A stretch of 45,927 nt of DNA from CAYJXJ01 sp964374095 (GTDB lineage: Bacteria > Elusimicrobiota > Elusimicrobia > UBA1565 > UBA9628): positions 1-45,927 of the forward strand of contig CAYJXJ010000012.1 of assembly GCA_964374095.1 (NCBI GenBank). The letters are read 5' to 3'. Below the pieces are notes generated by a model. It worked only from the letters and a program-made list of their open reading frames with translations, ran no database searches and had not been told where the DNA came from. This document shows, in pieces, positions 31,182 to 40,333 of this stretch; within the stretch, counting starts at the first letter, position 1, and each line of letters starts with the position of its first letter. The position numbers and the translations under genes are program-made.

Positions 31182-31378
31182 ATGAAAAGAATCGGTTGCA
31201 GCTCGCCGGAAACGCGGGCTTCAGGCACGAGCTCCTCCCATGGCTGCAGGTCCAAGCGGCGGCGGGCAAGAGCTTGAGGGAGGGAAACCTGGGCGGACCG
31301 AGGCTCCGGATCTACGCCGGTTTCAAGGTCGGTTTCGCCGCGCTGCCGAAGGCCGCCCGGGAGCGGCGGGAGAAATGA
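31182..31378 (+). pseudogene. Remnant of an outer-membrane beta-barrel gene
   Basis: An ATG at 31182 has a perfect AGGAGG five bases upstream and starts MKRIG, like an exported protein, but that frame soon stops. One frame over (from 31196), the DNA reads GFRHELLPWLQVQAAAGKSL and RIYAGFKVGF, which looks like the last two strands of an outer-membrane barrel ending in an aromatic residue. So the start and the end of a barrel gene are kept and the middle is deleted with a frame change. Its stop overlaps the start of the MFS gene (ATGA at 31375-31378). Confidence 0.55.
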
Positions 31379-32544
31379 GGGACCGCCGCCTCATCTACGC
31401 CGCCGCCTTCCTCCGGTCCTGCGGCGTGGGGCTCGCCGGCGCGGTGCTCGGAGTCTACCTGGATAAGAGGGGCTACGGCGCCGCGGCGATCGGCGGCGTG
31501 GTGGCCGCGGGCCTGGCCGGGGGAGCGGTCGCTACGGGACTGGCGAGCGTTTACGCGGATCGCTGGGGGCGGCGCAGGACCTTGTGGCTGCTGGCGGCCC
31601 TCGGGGCTCTGGGGGGCCTCGCCCTGATCCACCCCTCGATCCCAGCCGCCGTCCTGGGGGCGGTCTTTCTCGGCATGGTCAACGGGATGGGGCATGACCG
31701 CGGGGCCGCCTACGTCCTCGAGCAGGCGGCCCTCTCCGGAGGGGCAAGCGTGGCGGAGCGCACCCGCGCCCTCGCCTGGTACCATGCCATCGGCGCCGCG
31801 GGCGCGGCCGCGGGTAGCCTCTCGGCCGCGGCGGCGCCTCGGGTCGGTTATCCCCTCCTCTGGTCGGGCTACGCCGCGGCCATGGGGGCGGGGGTGCTTC
31901 TCTATCCGGGGTTGTCTTCGGCCGTGGAGCTCTCGGCGCCCCAGCCCAAGGTCTCCGAGCGGTCCCGCGGCCGCATCCTGCGCTTCGCGGGCCTTTCCTG
32001 CCTGGACAGCCTGGGAAGCGGCTTCCTGACCGGGGCGCTCCTCGCCTTCTACTTCTACAAGCGCTTCGGCCTGCTCGAGGGGCAGATCGCCGGGCTGTTC
32101 CTCGCGGCCAACATCGCCAACATCCTCTCGAACTTCGGCGCCGAGCGCATCGCGCGCCGGATCGGCCTCGTCAACACCATGGTCTTCACCCATCTTCCCG
32201 CGAACCTGCTGTTGATGGTCCTGCCCCTCTGCCCTTCCTTCAAGATCGCGGCCGCGGTGTTCCTTCTCCGGGAGCTTTTCGTCGAGATGGACGTCCCGAC
32301 CCGCCAGTCCTACCTGGCCTCCATCGTCTCTCCCGAGGAGCGCGTCGCGGCCCTGGGGACGGTGCAGCTCACCCGGACCGCGATGTGGGCCGTGACCCCG
32401 GCCGCGGCCGGCTGGATGATGGGCCTGGGCGCGTCGGCCTCGCCGCTGGTCGTGGGGTCCTCGATCAAGATCGTCTACGACCTGCTAATGTGGAGGACGT
32501 TCCGCCACCTCGCGCCTTCGGAGGCCGGGCATGGATCAGGCTGA
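31375..32544 (+). CDS. MFS transporter
   Basis: The 389-residue protein has twelve hydrophobic helices. The MFS loop motif lies between helices 2 and 3 (ASVYADRWGRRRTLWLL), with an extended sequence GAAYVLEQAALSGG afterwards and a second-half counterpart GAERIARRIGLVNT. MFS carriers move small solutes by proton coupling. The position in the chrB operon makes chromate or another oxyanion a candidate substrate, taking the place of ChrA; this is inference only. The start overlaps the stop of the barrel remnant. The last nine bases overlap, tail to tail, the minus-strand fragment at 32536-32901, where the defence island ends. Confidence 0.85.
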   Translation: MRDRRLIYAAAFLRSCGVGLAGAVLGVYLDKRGYGAAAIGGVVAAGLAGGAVATGLASVYADRWGRRRTLWLLAALGALGGLALIHPSIPAAVLGAVFLGMVNGMGHDRGAAYVLEQAALSGGASVAERTRALAWYHAIGAAGAAAGSLSAAAAPRVGYPLLWSGYAAAMGAGVLLYPGLSSAVELSAPQPKVSERSRGRILRFAGLSCLDSLGSGFLTGALLAFYFYKRFGLLEGQIAGLFLAANIANILSNFGAERIARRIGLVNTMVFTHLPANLLLMVLPLCPSFKIAAAVFLLRELFVEMDVPTRQSYLASIVSPEERVAALGTVQLTRTAMWAVTPAAAGWMMGLGASASPLVVGSSIKIVYDLLMWRTFRHLAPSEAGHGSG

Positions 32545-32901
32545 GAGGTCGCGCACGAGGCTGGGAAAGCGCTTATCATCAGCCCCGGACCAGCCGAGCA
32601 GTCGCAACTCGTCACGTCGAGCTAGGAGCGTTTTGCCTGTCCCCCAAAGATCCGCGGCAAGACTGGCGGTGTAGGCTGGTCTAGCGGCTGCCTGAAGCCG
32701 CGCCACACAGCGCACGATTCGGGTTGTTTGTGGCTCGAATTGTCGCAACAGTCCCAACTGTGTTTCCAGCCATGAGAGGAGGGTGTCACGTTCGCCACGC
32801 ATCTCCCCGACAGCGGACACGTCTGGTGTAGACGGCATGCTACCCCAGGAAAGAGATATGACCAACCGCAGATCGGCTTTCGGGGTCAGGAGCTGGCGCA
32901 T
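32536..32901 (-). CDS. N-terminal fragment of a PD-(D/E)XK/AddB-like protein (tentative)
   Basis: The 121-residue product has an LRLVISLSWG start, then GERDTLLSWLETQLGL and LWGTGKTLLARRDELRLLGWSG. The last segment resembles the early region of large AddB-like PD-(D/E)XK nucleases, in which D-x-W-x-T-A-x-x-L-L-x-x-R-D-E-L-x-x-x-G-W is typical. That family is many hundred residues long, so this would be a truncated start, cut where the MFS gene ends. GAGGA precedes the ATG at 32901. It is the last gene of the defence operon, 48 bp after the DUF499 stop. The family call is from memory of the pattern and uncertain. Confidence 0.45.
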   Translation of the reverse strand: MRQLLTPKADLRLVISLSWGSMPSTPDVSAVGEMRGERDTLLSWLETQLGLLRQFEPQTTRIVRCVARLQAAARPAYTASLAADLWGTGKTLLARRDELRLLGWSGADDKRFPSLVRDLSA

Positions 32902-32949
32902 TTCTCTTCCTCTGTTACGCCGGATAGAGTCATAACACAGCCCCACTGG

Positions 32950-35900
32950 CTATCGCAGTTGCAAATCTTCCTTCACGTTCTTCAGCAAGGCGTTGGCTTG
33001 CTTTACCGCCTCGGCTGGCGGCGAAGTCTTGCCGTCGCCCAGTTCGACCCGGACCTGGAACCGTAACGGCACGTTCATCTTGGTTTTGATCGTGAGAAGC
33101 TTGGGTATGATGTCGCCAAGTTCCTGCACCTGGGCTGATTCCAGCTCCGCAGAGGCCACCAGCATCTTCGACTCGCCGCGGCCTTCTCCGCCTGGGAGGC
33201 CTCCTGCGGCGCCCGTACCTCCGACCGCGACCTTGAATTTAACGAACTGCGCCGAAGCGAAGCCGCACGGCCATTGTTGCGATTCCGGCAAGAGCTCTAC
33301 AAACCGGGCCTGCAAAGCACTGCTGATGACGTCGCTGACGGTCTTCCAGGGAAGCGTCTTGCCGGCTTTCACCGACAGAGCGGTGGCGATGGCCAGGCCC
33401 GAGGCGGTTGCGCCCTTCCAGGCATCGGGAAGGTTTTCGGGCAGGATCTCGGCGGCGGCAATTATCGCAGGTGGAGAGCAGAGCTTCGCCTTGGCGGTCA
33501 ACACACCGGCGGGCATTGGTTCCGCCAGAATGCTTGCCGGGCCAGACAGCAACCAGACACTCCCACCCTCGACGGCTCCGCTGATGGCTTTCTCCACCAC
33601 GGATTGGCTGGCTTTGGGGATGTGAACTGGTTCCTGATAACCACCGCGGTCGACCTGCACAATTTTCGATCCGCCGAAGTAGTCGGCGATGTCCTTGGCG
33701 GTAATCTCGCCATTGGACCAAAGGGAAGGCAACTTGCCGGGGATCAGGAGTGACGGGGGCAGATCAATCAACTCCGCCGCCTCGGGAAGCACCAGTTCCA
33801 AGGCCGAGTCGTTCAGGGCATGCTCATCCGGCTGCGACATCCACCAAGTCCTGGACGTTCCATCCGGACGGGTAAGTTTCAGGACGAAGACCCCCCTTTC
33901 ACAACCGTCCGCCAACGTCTCAAGGATCGCGCTTGCCTTCAGCATCTTTGGAAGATGAGGCAACTGGGCAAATGCCCCGGCTAAATCCTTAACCCGCCGG
34001 GATTTCTCTCCGGTACGCCAGAGATTGTAAGGCCCCTCCGGCAGCAGAGCCTCGGCCGTAATGGCGGTGTCCTGCACCCTCGATCGCTTGTCCGCCTTAA
34101 TGATGTTGAAGTGAGGTTCCTCCGAGACCGTGATCTTAAAAGCCTGGACCTCGTCCTTCTCCGACACCGTGGCCACGATGCAGTAGGCCTGCTTGATCGT
34201 CTCGGGGATTCTTCCCTTGGCCTTGTCGATGTTGATTTGCAGGGTCTGGGCACGGGCAGGATCCACGTTGCCGTCCTTCTGCTGCTTCTTGATATCCTCC
34301 CGGACGTTCTCCCATCCTTGATAGTCGCGAACTCTGGCCGCCGCGAGTTCAAGGCCATCCTTCGACGGCACGAGCAGCAGGAGGGAATTGCGGAAGACGC
34401 GCGGACGATCGGGGCCGGTCGTTTCATCCAGGAAGCGGGCCGCCTCCGGGCTGGGTTTACCGGATTCCGATGCGGAATCGGGTCCCAGAACCGCATAATG
34501 GAACGCTCCGTCGTCTTCCACGTCTTTGGGTCTAGCCGGGAGAGTGTGGACCCGCACGCCGGCCGCCGCCGCGTTCGCCGTGAGGCCCTTTGCCTTGGCG
34601 ATCTCATCCAAGAGCCGAGCCCGCACCCCGTCCTCGGGAATATTCCTGACGGCGATTGCATGCATTTGCGTTAGGTTAGGCCGATTGCCAAGCCGCCAAG
34701 TGGCCGGCAAGGCGCCGTCTGTCACCGCGGTGTAAAGATTATCGAGCCAGTAGCTGCTCTGAGCCCACCGAGAGAGGCCCTTTTCCAACTCGATCTTGTC
34801 AGGGCGGCAAGGCCCCAAGAGAACGGCAAGGTCGCGCGTCCTTGCCGTCTGGCCCACGGGTTGGGAGTGCAGAAAGGTCGCCACGACAGCCTGCTCGATC
34901 TCACGAAATTTGACGCCGACCGATTCACCCTGTATCCGCCTTGCCTGGGAGAACTCGTTATCCAGGATCCCGGTCCAAGCCTGCCGCCGCCCCTCCGATT
35001 CCTCGGTATCCGCGATAGTAACCAGTTCCCGCAGGGATTCCGATAATCCGTCCTTGTCAGGGTCGGATAAAAAGATAGCCGGGCCGATCAAAGGGCTTTG
35101 ATCCCAGTTGGCGGCTTCGCGCAGAGCGAGAGCAAAGGTCCTTAATACGCCCCGGGTCCGTTGGAAGCGTGCCAACTGCGTCCACTTGGAATACAGAACT
35201 TCCGTGAGGTCCGGATGGAAGGGAAAGCTCTTAAGGAGCCGCTCCTCGGCGTCCGCCCCTTGTTTGACCGTCTGATCGTCGACAGCAGCGATCCCTTTGA
35301 GAGCGGCCACGACATGTTGGCGGAAGGAGTCCCGCTCTTTGATGGAATCAGTCGTGAAAAATCGCCTTCGCAGGACTTCGGCGACATCTTCCTTGACCAC
35401 GGGCTCGACCGCCTCTTCCCGCTGGCGCTGGAAAATGTCATACAGTTCCCCTTGTATGGCTTGCCCCAGGGCATCGCTCTTGGCGGGGTCGGTCGCCAAT
35501 AGCGAGGCAACCAGACAGCAGCGGTCCACCTTGGTCACCGCCTGGGTGAGATACTGGAAAAAGTTCACGAGCTTGCTCCGCCACTCCTTGTCCTGTGCGA
35601 CCTTCTCGCGGGCGTACATCAGCACCTCGTCGATCAAGATCAAGGCGCCGAGCCCATCCTGGCTCGGAAGCTCAAGGAGTTCGGTGAGCAGATTCTCGGC
35701 CGGCGCCGATTCCCGTTCCTCGGCCTTGCCGCTCGCGTGAAGGAGCTTTAAACCCGCGTCGCCGGCGAGTTGATAGGCCAGGACGCTCCAGGGATGCTTT
35801 AGAATCCTGACCTTGCCGTCCGGACCTCGCACCTCCATTCCCTTCTCGACATCGAGTTTGTCGAAGCAGATGCCCGCGATCCGGCATTTGGGCGGCTTCT

Positions 35901-36270
35901 GGCCGATGTGCGAGACGAACTCTTCGACCGCGGGAAGCTTCGGAAGCTTCTCCGGCTCATGGACGAAGTGACGCAGCGTAATGAGCGTATGGGTCTTGCC
36001 GCCGCCGTAGGTAAGCTCCAACTGGCGCACGGCCTTGTCGTTCTTGCCCGCCAGGCGCAGGACCACGTCGCGCACGAGCTGGCGCAGGTTATAGGTCGGG
36101 TAAGTTAAGGCGAAGAACTCCTCCGGCTTCTCATAGACGGGGCGTTTGCCGCGCTGCATCAGGACCTCGTAGAGGTCGGCCGCGAACATGTGCAGGGGCA
36201 GTTCTCCCGAAAGCAAGTCGGGGCGGAGCTTTACGACCTCGTGCCAGGGTTTCCAGGGTAGTTTAGCCAT
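32950..36270 (-). CDS. DUF499 AAA+ ATPase of a predicted methylase-linked defence system
   Basis: The 1,106-residue ATPase has an N-terminal segment KPWHEVVKLRPDLLSGELPLHMFAADL, then Walker A GGGKTHT at residues 89-95 and Walker B ALILIDEVLMY at about 220. This is the DUF499 (COG1483) family, found almost always beside DUF1156 methylases. The C-terminal half is long and divergent. The ATG at 36270 is preceded by AAGGAG and overlaps the YhcG-type gene by eight bases. In its operon it is the ATP-driven partner of the methylase and helicase. Whether it acts in target recognition or in killing is not known. Confidence 0.85.
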   Translation of the reverse strand: MAKLPWKPWHEVVKLRPDLLSGELPLHMFAADLYEVLMQRGKRPVYEKPEEFFALTYPTYNLRQLVRDVVLRLAGKNDKAVRQLELTYGGGKTHTLITLRHFVHEPEKLPKLPAVEEFVSHIGQKPPKCRIAGICFDKLDVEKGMEVRGPDGKVRILKHPWSVLAYQLAGDAGLKLLHASGKAEERESAPAENLLTELLELPSQDGLGALILIDEVLMYAREKVAQDKEWRSKLVNFFQYLTQAVTKVDRCCLVASLLATDPAKSDALGQAIQGELYDIFQRQREEAVEPVVKEDVAEVLRRRFFTTDSIKERDSFRQHVVAALKGIAAVDDQTVKQGADAEERLLKSFPFHPDLTEVLYSKWTQLARFQRTRGVLRTFALALREAANWDQSPLIGPAIFLSDPDKDGLSESLRELVTIADTEESEGRRQAWTGILDNEFSQARRIQGESVGVKFREIEQAVVATFLHSQPVGQTARTRDLAVLLGPCRPDKIELEKGLSRWAQSSYWLDNLYTAVTDGALPATWRLGNRPNLTQMHAIAVRNIPEDGVRARLLDEIAKAKGLTANAAAAGVRVHTLPARPKDVEDDGAFHYAVLGPDSASESGKPSPEAARFLDETTGPDRPRVFRNSLLLLVPSKDGLELAAARVRDYQGWENVREDIKKQQKDGNVDPARAQTLQINIDKAKGRIPETIKQAYCIVATVSEKDEVQAFKITVSEEPHFNIIKADKRSRVQDTAITAEALLPEGPYNLWRTGEKSRRVKDLAGAFAQLPHLPKMLKASAILETLADGCERGVFVLKLTRPDGTSRTWWMSQPDEHALNDSALELVLPEAAELIDLPPSLLIPGKLPSLWSNGEITAKDIADYFGGSKIVQVDRGGYQEPVHIPKASQSVVEKAISGAVEGGSVWLLSGPASILAEPMPAGVLTAKAKLCSPPAIIAAAEILPENLPDAWKGATASGLAIATALSVKAGKTLPWKTVSDVISSALQARFVELLPESQQWPCGFASAQFVKFKVAVGGTGAAGGLPGGEGRGESKMLVASAELESAQVQELGDIIPKLLTIKTKMNVPLRFQVRVELGDGKTSPPAEAVKQANALLKNVKEDLQLR

Positions 36271-37048
36271 TGATATTCTCCTTGCGCTGGGCCACAATCA
36301 ATCGTTGGGCCTTCAATATCTCCTGCCGCAAGGATTCCGCATCCGGCAGATTCGTAAGATATTTTGACGCGAAAACCTTCGTTTTGATGCCGCTCGTCGC
36401 GTATTTTACGACGGCTTCATCCTTATCACTGCACAGGATGATGCCCACGGGGTCGGCTTCGCCGGGCATCGTCAAATGCTCTTTCGCGTAAAAGACGCGC
36501 GCCTTAAGATTCGTTACAGCCATCAAGCGCACGTATTGGGACCATGACAACGGAAACGCATCCACCGGCACGGGCCCTTGCCGGATAGACGCGGAAATGG
36601 GCGCCAGCGCGTTCGCGGACTTAGCAGACGGTGTCTGCCATTTTGGCGTCGCCGATTTGCCCGACGGGGCCGGGCATTTCACTTTCGCCTCCAATTTTGC
36701 AGACGGTGTCTGCAATATCTCCCAGCCGATATAAAAAGCGCGCATTTGGTAGATATTCCGCCACGAAAATCCGCGGCCATGCTTCCTCGTCAAGTCGTTG
36801 CCGAGGTTGACTAGGAGTTCCTTCCCATATTCCGCCCGAGCCTTCCCATCCTGCTCGAATTCCACGATCCGACGACCGACGTCCCAATACGCCGCCGAGA
36901 GGATGCCATTGACGGCCCGGGCAGATGTTCGCCTCGCCCTTTCCAGGAGACCTGAAATTTCCGAGACCAGACGGCCATAATCAGCCCCAACGGCCGGCAC
37001 GATGGAACGGGAGGAGGATGGGCCCTTTTTTTCCCGTTTAGGCGTCAT
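36263..37048 (-). CDS. YhcG/DUF1016 protein lacking its PD-(D/E)XK nuclease core
   Basis: Residues 20-110 are the DUF1016 N-terminal domain (YGRLVSEISGLLERARRTSARAVN, AAYWDVGRRIVEFEQ, GKELLVNLGNDLTRKHGRGFSWRNIYQMRAFY). A variable linker with repeated QTPSAK follows, then FPLSWSQYVRLMAVTNLKARVFYAKE. Normally about 130 residues with the nuclease (a D ... E-L-K core) come next. Here the sequence jumps directly to DPVGIILCSDKDEAVVKYA, the very end of that domain. The frame is intact, so the deletion is clean. The product of 261 residues may keep DNA or protein binding but cannot cut by the usual site. It overlaps both neighbours (ATGA with the methylase, eight bases with DUF499). Confidence 0.8.
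   Translation of the reverse strand: MTPKREKKGPSSSRSIVPAVGADYGRLVSEISGLLERARRTSARAVNGILSAAYWDVGRRIVEFEQDGKARAEYGKELLVNLGNDLTRKHGRGFSWRNIYQMRAFYIGWEILQTPSAKLEAKVKCPAPSGKSATPKWQTPSAKSANALAPISASIRQGPVPVDAFPLSWSQYVRLMAVTNLKARVFYAKEHLTMPGEADPVGIILCSDKDEAVVKYATSGIKTKVFASKYLTNLPDAESLRQEILKAQRLIVAQRKENING
36624..36638. repeat. Palindromic coding repeat in the YhcG-type linker (first copy)
   Basis: GCAGACGGTGTCTGC, an inverted repeat around GGT, recurs exactly at 36699-36713. On the minus strand both encode Gln-Thr-Pro-Ser-Ala in the linker of the YhcG-type protein. Similar QTPSA/QTLSA repeats are typical of this family's linker. Confidence 0.7.
36699..36713. repeat. Palindromic coding repeat in the YhcG-type linker (second copy)
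   Basis: Identical to 36624-36638, 75 bp apart and in the same reading frame (75 is a multiple of three), encoding the other QTPSAK motif. Confidence 0.7.
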
Positions 37049-40000
37049 GACCTTTGGGTCCTCTCCATTTCTTCCTTTTCAAACATCGTCGGCCCCTGTT
37101 CCGCTACCGCTCCCCGGGCTTGGACATGATTGCTGATAGATTCAAGCAAAGAACGCTCCTCGCTCGCGTGAGGAGACAGTTCGATGAGCGACTGCAGAAG
37201 CCGCTTAAAAAGCTCCTGCCGGCGAAGCCCGTTGCCGTCCAGGTACTCATCAACCTTGTGCAGGTCGCCGGCTTTCCAGAGGTGCATCAGGCAATGGACG
37301 CGGTCGATAAGGGGAACCGGCTTGCCGCCCGGAGCTTCATGCCCGAGAGAGCGGCCTTTGCGCTGCGCCCAAGTCTTGAGCTTGACCTTGCTGCCGGAGT
37401 CTTCCGCGGAATCTCCGGACTCGGCATCAGCGTCCGCCTCCTCCTCATTATCTTCCTCGGACTTGCCGCTCGTGTAGCTGATCAGGTCCCAGGAGTCGGC
37501 CAATTCCTTGTCCGAGACCCCGCAGGAGATCGCGTACAGGATGCAGGCCCCTGCCGGAGCCTCTTCCAGGCCGAAATCATGGCGATGCAACAGGTAATAC
37601 GCCGTGGGCTCATCTAGACGGTCCGTTGCGGCCAGCTCCGCGCCTCCGTCCTTCTCGCCGGCGAGTACCCGGCCGACCACGAAATCCACGACCATGCGGC
37701 GCACGTGGGTCAAGAATTCCCCGACGGACATGGGCCCGGGCTCGTTAGCCTTCTTGACTACCGGATGTTTGCTGTAGGCCTCAAGCGCCGGCCCTGTCGC
37801 CGCCCAAACGAAATCCGGCCCCCGAATCCCCGCATCCCAAAACTCCCGCAGTTTCTCGCGGATGTTCCGGCGCATGCCATCTAGAACCTGGTTGTCCCAG
37901 CCCGGGCGCGCCGAATCGGGCCGCTTCTTACAGACAAGCCAGACCGAGGATGCTAAGGCAGCCGAAGACATCGCCCGCATGCGGGTTCCCATCTCAGTCT
38001 GGATCGGCCAGCTTCCGTCCACCGTGAAGCCTGCGCGGATAATCGCCGAAACGAGCGTCTCCCAGGCATCTGGATGTTTATGGGCGAAGACGACGACCAG
38101 TTTGCCGTCAGGGACAAGAGCGGCATGGCACGCTTGGAACACACGACCCATGCCTTCCTCGTATACCGCCTTGGACTTCTGACGGTCGCCGCCATGCCTG
38201 CTCTTGTCATCGATCAGCTCACCATCATTTTGTTCATGATTCCACTTGGGCGCGAGTGGCAACGCGAACACCTCATCGAACGACGGAGATAGTCCCTTAA
38301 GAGTCCTACGCAACCAGACGTAGAAGAAGTCCATCAGGTCTGAGTAGGGGATAGCGTCATAGTACGGCGGGTCGGTCACGACTACATCCACTCCACGCAT
38401 GGCCAAAGAAGTGGACGATTGTCGGCTCGCCGATACGGGTTGCGCCCCCTCTCCGGCGACAAGACCATGATCCACGTAACGGGCGATCCAATCTAACTGA
38501 GCCAGGAGCGAACCACCCACATTGTTGACGACGCATAACTCCGCCCAGTCCCATGTCATGGGCATGGCAAAACGCGCAAAGGTTTGGCGCATTTTTTCTC
38601 CAGAGTTATGCCACGTGCAAAACCCAGAGTTGTAGTCGGCCACCTTGTCGCAAAGCAACGCAAGGTAGGAAACCATGGCGGCCAGCCACTCGTCGTTATA
38701 TGCACGCTTCTGAGTCCTTGCGATTTCTCGGGTACAGCTTACGAGGACACCGAGGCTTAGCATCTGCCGGAGAGAAAATAGTTTGCTCCATTTGTCGAAG
38801 CCGTAGAGTGGTACCCGAAAGCCCAGGGCCTCTTTGGTGGGCATTGGGTCGTTAGGCTGGCCGAAAGGCAAATTGCTGAATACCGACTTAAGAGCCGTGC
38901 CCGCCTCTGCGGCCATACTGATTTCATGACTGGTGGGAAGACGATATTCCTTGCCATCCTGGCCTTCCACGACCACCGCCGTGTTGATGCCGGACAGCCG
39001 GCCTGCTTGGCCCTCAAGCCGGAGATCTTCCATCTCCATGATGGCGCCGCAACAGGGACACTTTGCACCGGAGCGGGACATCGTGCCGGCGCCAAGCCGC
39101 TTGTCGCTTTCGCGGCGCTGCGCCGCGTTCCCGCCTTTCACGGGTACGTTCGTCTCAATGCCAAAGACTACGCCAGTCTTCTTCGCATTTGGCTCCATCG
39201 CCAGGAGAACGCGCTTCCGATCCTTCTTGCAGAGCCAACGGGTCTTGAGAAGCGGCATCACCGCCCGACAATTCTTGCAACTCACCGCGCGCGCCCAAAA
39301 ATAGGCTGCCGTGGGTTTGGCGGCCCACCGCGGATTGCGTTTGTCGGCCAAGTAGTCTTTGCTGAAGTCCTTGTTCAGCGACTCGATGCCTGGCGTCCCG
39401 TCCTTCTTGACAGGGACCAAGCGCAGGGGCTGTTTCTCATAAGGTTTCGTGCTGCGCTTGTCTACTGGTTCGAAATCCGCATAGGTAGGATAAAACTTCG
39501 CCAAGTCCTTCCGCGCCCGGTCGAGCACCCACTGGCCCCAGGCCCTAACATGCCAGGCCAAGTCCGCCTCAGGAGCAGTGGCGGCAGTCCCTGCTTCGTT
39601 CATGGGAAGCTCCTGACCCGCCTTTTCCTTTTGCTTCTTGGCAGGGGCGGCTAGGCGATGGCGCCCTTTCTGAAAGTCATCGAATAAATGACCCGGCGCG
39701 TAGACCTTTGCCGTTTGGGCATGGGCTTTGTGGAAGGCGTCCATGAACTCCTCGTTGTCGAGGATAAACTCCGGAAGAGGATGCATTTGCCCGGCGAGCT
39801 TCTGCGGATACTCCAGGGTACACTTCAGGATAAACCACGCCACGGGGTTGATGTCCACGGCCGTGACTTCGCAGCCCAACCGCATCGCCTCGAGAGGGAT
39901 CGCCCCGCCGCCCGCGAAGGGATCGAGGACCTTGGGAGCCCGGCCTCCGTACGCCTTGCGGATTTCCTTTCGGAACCACTCCAACAGCGCTTTGTTCTCG

Positions 40001-40326
40001 GTCTCCCGACCCCAATGGAGGATGCCGCCATCGGTACTCTCCTTCTCTCGCTCGATGACCTCCCCGTTGGGCATCTTCTTCTTCTCGATCTTTTTGACCA
40101 GTTGGCCGCCGATCTTTTCGCAAAGCTCCCGGCGCTTCTCGGGCGTACCGGGGTCTGGCAAGAGCGTGGCGATCAGGGCCGCGCGGGAAGCCGCCAGGGG
40201 CCGCCGCGCCGGCCAGATGTGCAATGTGGAAATATGCCCATGGCGGACGTTTTTCTCATGGACGGAATCCAAGGAAGCCTGCTTCAGCGGGAATGCGTGT
40301 TCGATCAGCCGCGATGTATCCGCCAT
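37045..40326 (-). CDS. DUF1156 DNA adenine methyltransferase with zinc ribbons
   Basis: The 1,093-residue protein starts with DUF1156 (LIEHAFPLKQASLDSVHEK, HISTLHIWPARRPLAASRAA). Its N6-adenine MTase motif I is DPFAGGGAIPLEAMRLGCEV (about 135-154), with the catalytic motif IV DPPYYD near 650 in permuted, widely spaced order. Zinc-ribbon cysteines lie between them (CKNCRAV and CPCCGAIM). This is COG1743. It would methylate host DNA and so mark it as self for the ATPase and helicase of the same operon. An acidic low-complexity stretch (SEEDNEEEADADAESGDS) near 975 separates the C-terminal domain. The start is seven bases after the SEC-C stop; the stop overlaps the YhcG-type start. Confidence 0.9.
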   Translation of the reverse strand: MADTSRLIEHAFPLKQASLDSVHEKNVRHGHISTLHIWPARRPLAASRAALIATLLPDPGTPEKRRELCEKIGGQLVKKIEKKKMPNGEVIEREKESTDGGILHWGRETENKALLEWFRKEIRKAYGGRAPKVLDPFAGGGAIPLEAMRLGCEVTAVDINPVAWFILKCTLEYPQKLAGQMHPLPEFILDNEEFMDAFHKAHAQTAKVYAPGHLFDDFQKGRHRLAAPAKKQKEKAGQELPMNEAGTAATAPEADLAWHVRAWGQWVLDRARKDLAKFYPTYADFEPVDKRSTKPYEKQPLRLVPVKKDGTPGIESLNKDFSKDYLADKRNPRWAAKPTAAYFWARAVSCKNCRAVMPLLKTRWLCKKDRKRVLLAMEPNAKKTGVVFGIETNVPVKGGNAAQRRESDKRLGAGTMSRSGAKCPCCGAIMEMEDLRLEGQAGRLSGINTAVVVEGQDGKEYRLPTSHEISMAAEAGTALKSVFSNLPFGQPNDPMPTKEALGFRVPLYGFDKWSKLFSLRQMLSLGVLVSCTREIARTQKRAYNDEWLAAMVSYLALLCDKVADYNSGFCTWHNSGEKMRQTFARFAMPMTWDWAELCVVNNVGGSLLAQLDWIARYVDHGLVAGEGAQPVSASRQSSTSLAMRGVDVVVTDPPYYDAIPYSDLMDFFYVWLRRTLKGLSPSFDEVFALPLAPKWNHEQNDGELIDDKSRHGGDRQKSKAVYEEGMGRVFQACHAALVPDGKLVVVFAHKHPDAWETLVSAIIRAGFTVDGSWPIQTEMGTRMRAMSSAALASSVWLVCKKRPDSARPGWDNQVLDGMRRNIREKLREFWDAGIRGPDFVWAATGPALEAYSKHPVVKKANEPGPMSVGEFLTHVRRMVVDFVVGRVLAGEKDGGAELAATDRLDEPTAYYLLHRHDFGLEEAPAGACILYAISCGVSDKELADSWDLISYTSGKSEEDNEEEADADAESGDSAEDSGSKVKLKTWAQRKGRSLGHEAPGGKPVPLIDRVHCLMHLWKAGDLHKVDEYLDGNGLRRQELFKRLLQSLIELSPHASEERSLLESISNHVQARGAVAEQGPTMFEKEEMERTQRS
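40271..40307. repeat. Duplicated gene head, copy in the methylase
   Basis: This 37-bp segment encodes part of LIEHAFPLKQASL at the start of the DUF1156 gene. It matches 40563-40599, the start of the SEC-C gene, with three differences. Confidence 0.8.
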
Positions 40327-40333
40327 GGAATAT

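Noticed and set aside
36271..36297. Earlier start for the DUF499 gene
   Set aside because: The ATG at 36270 has AAGGAG at the right distance and begins the conserved N-terminus; the extension adds nine residues with no support.
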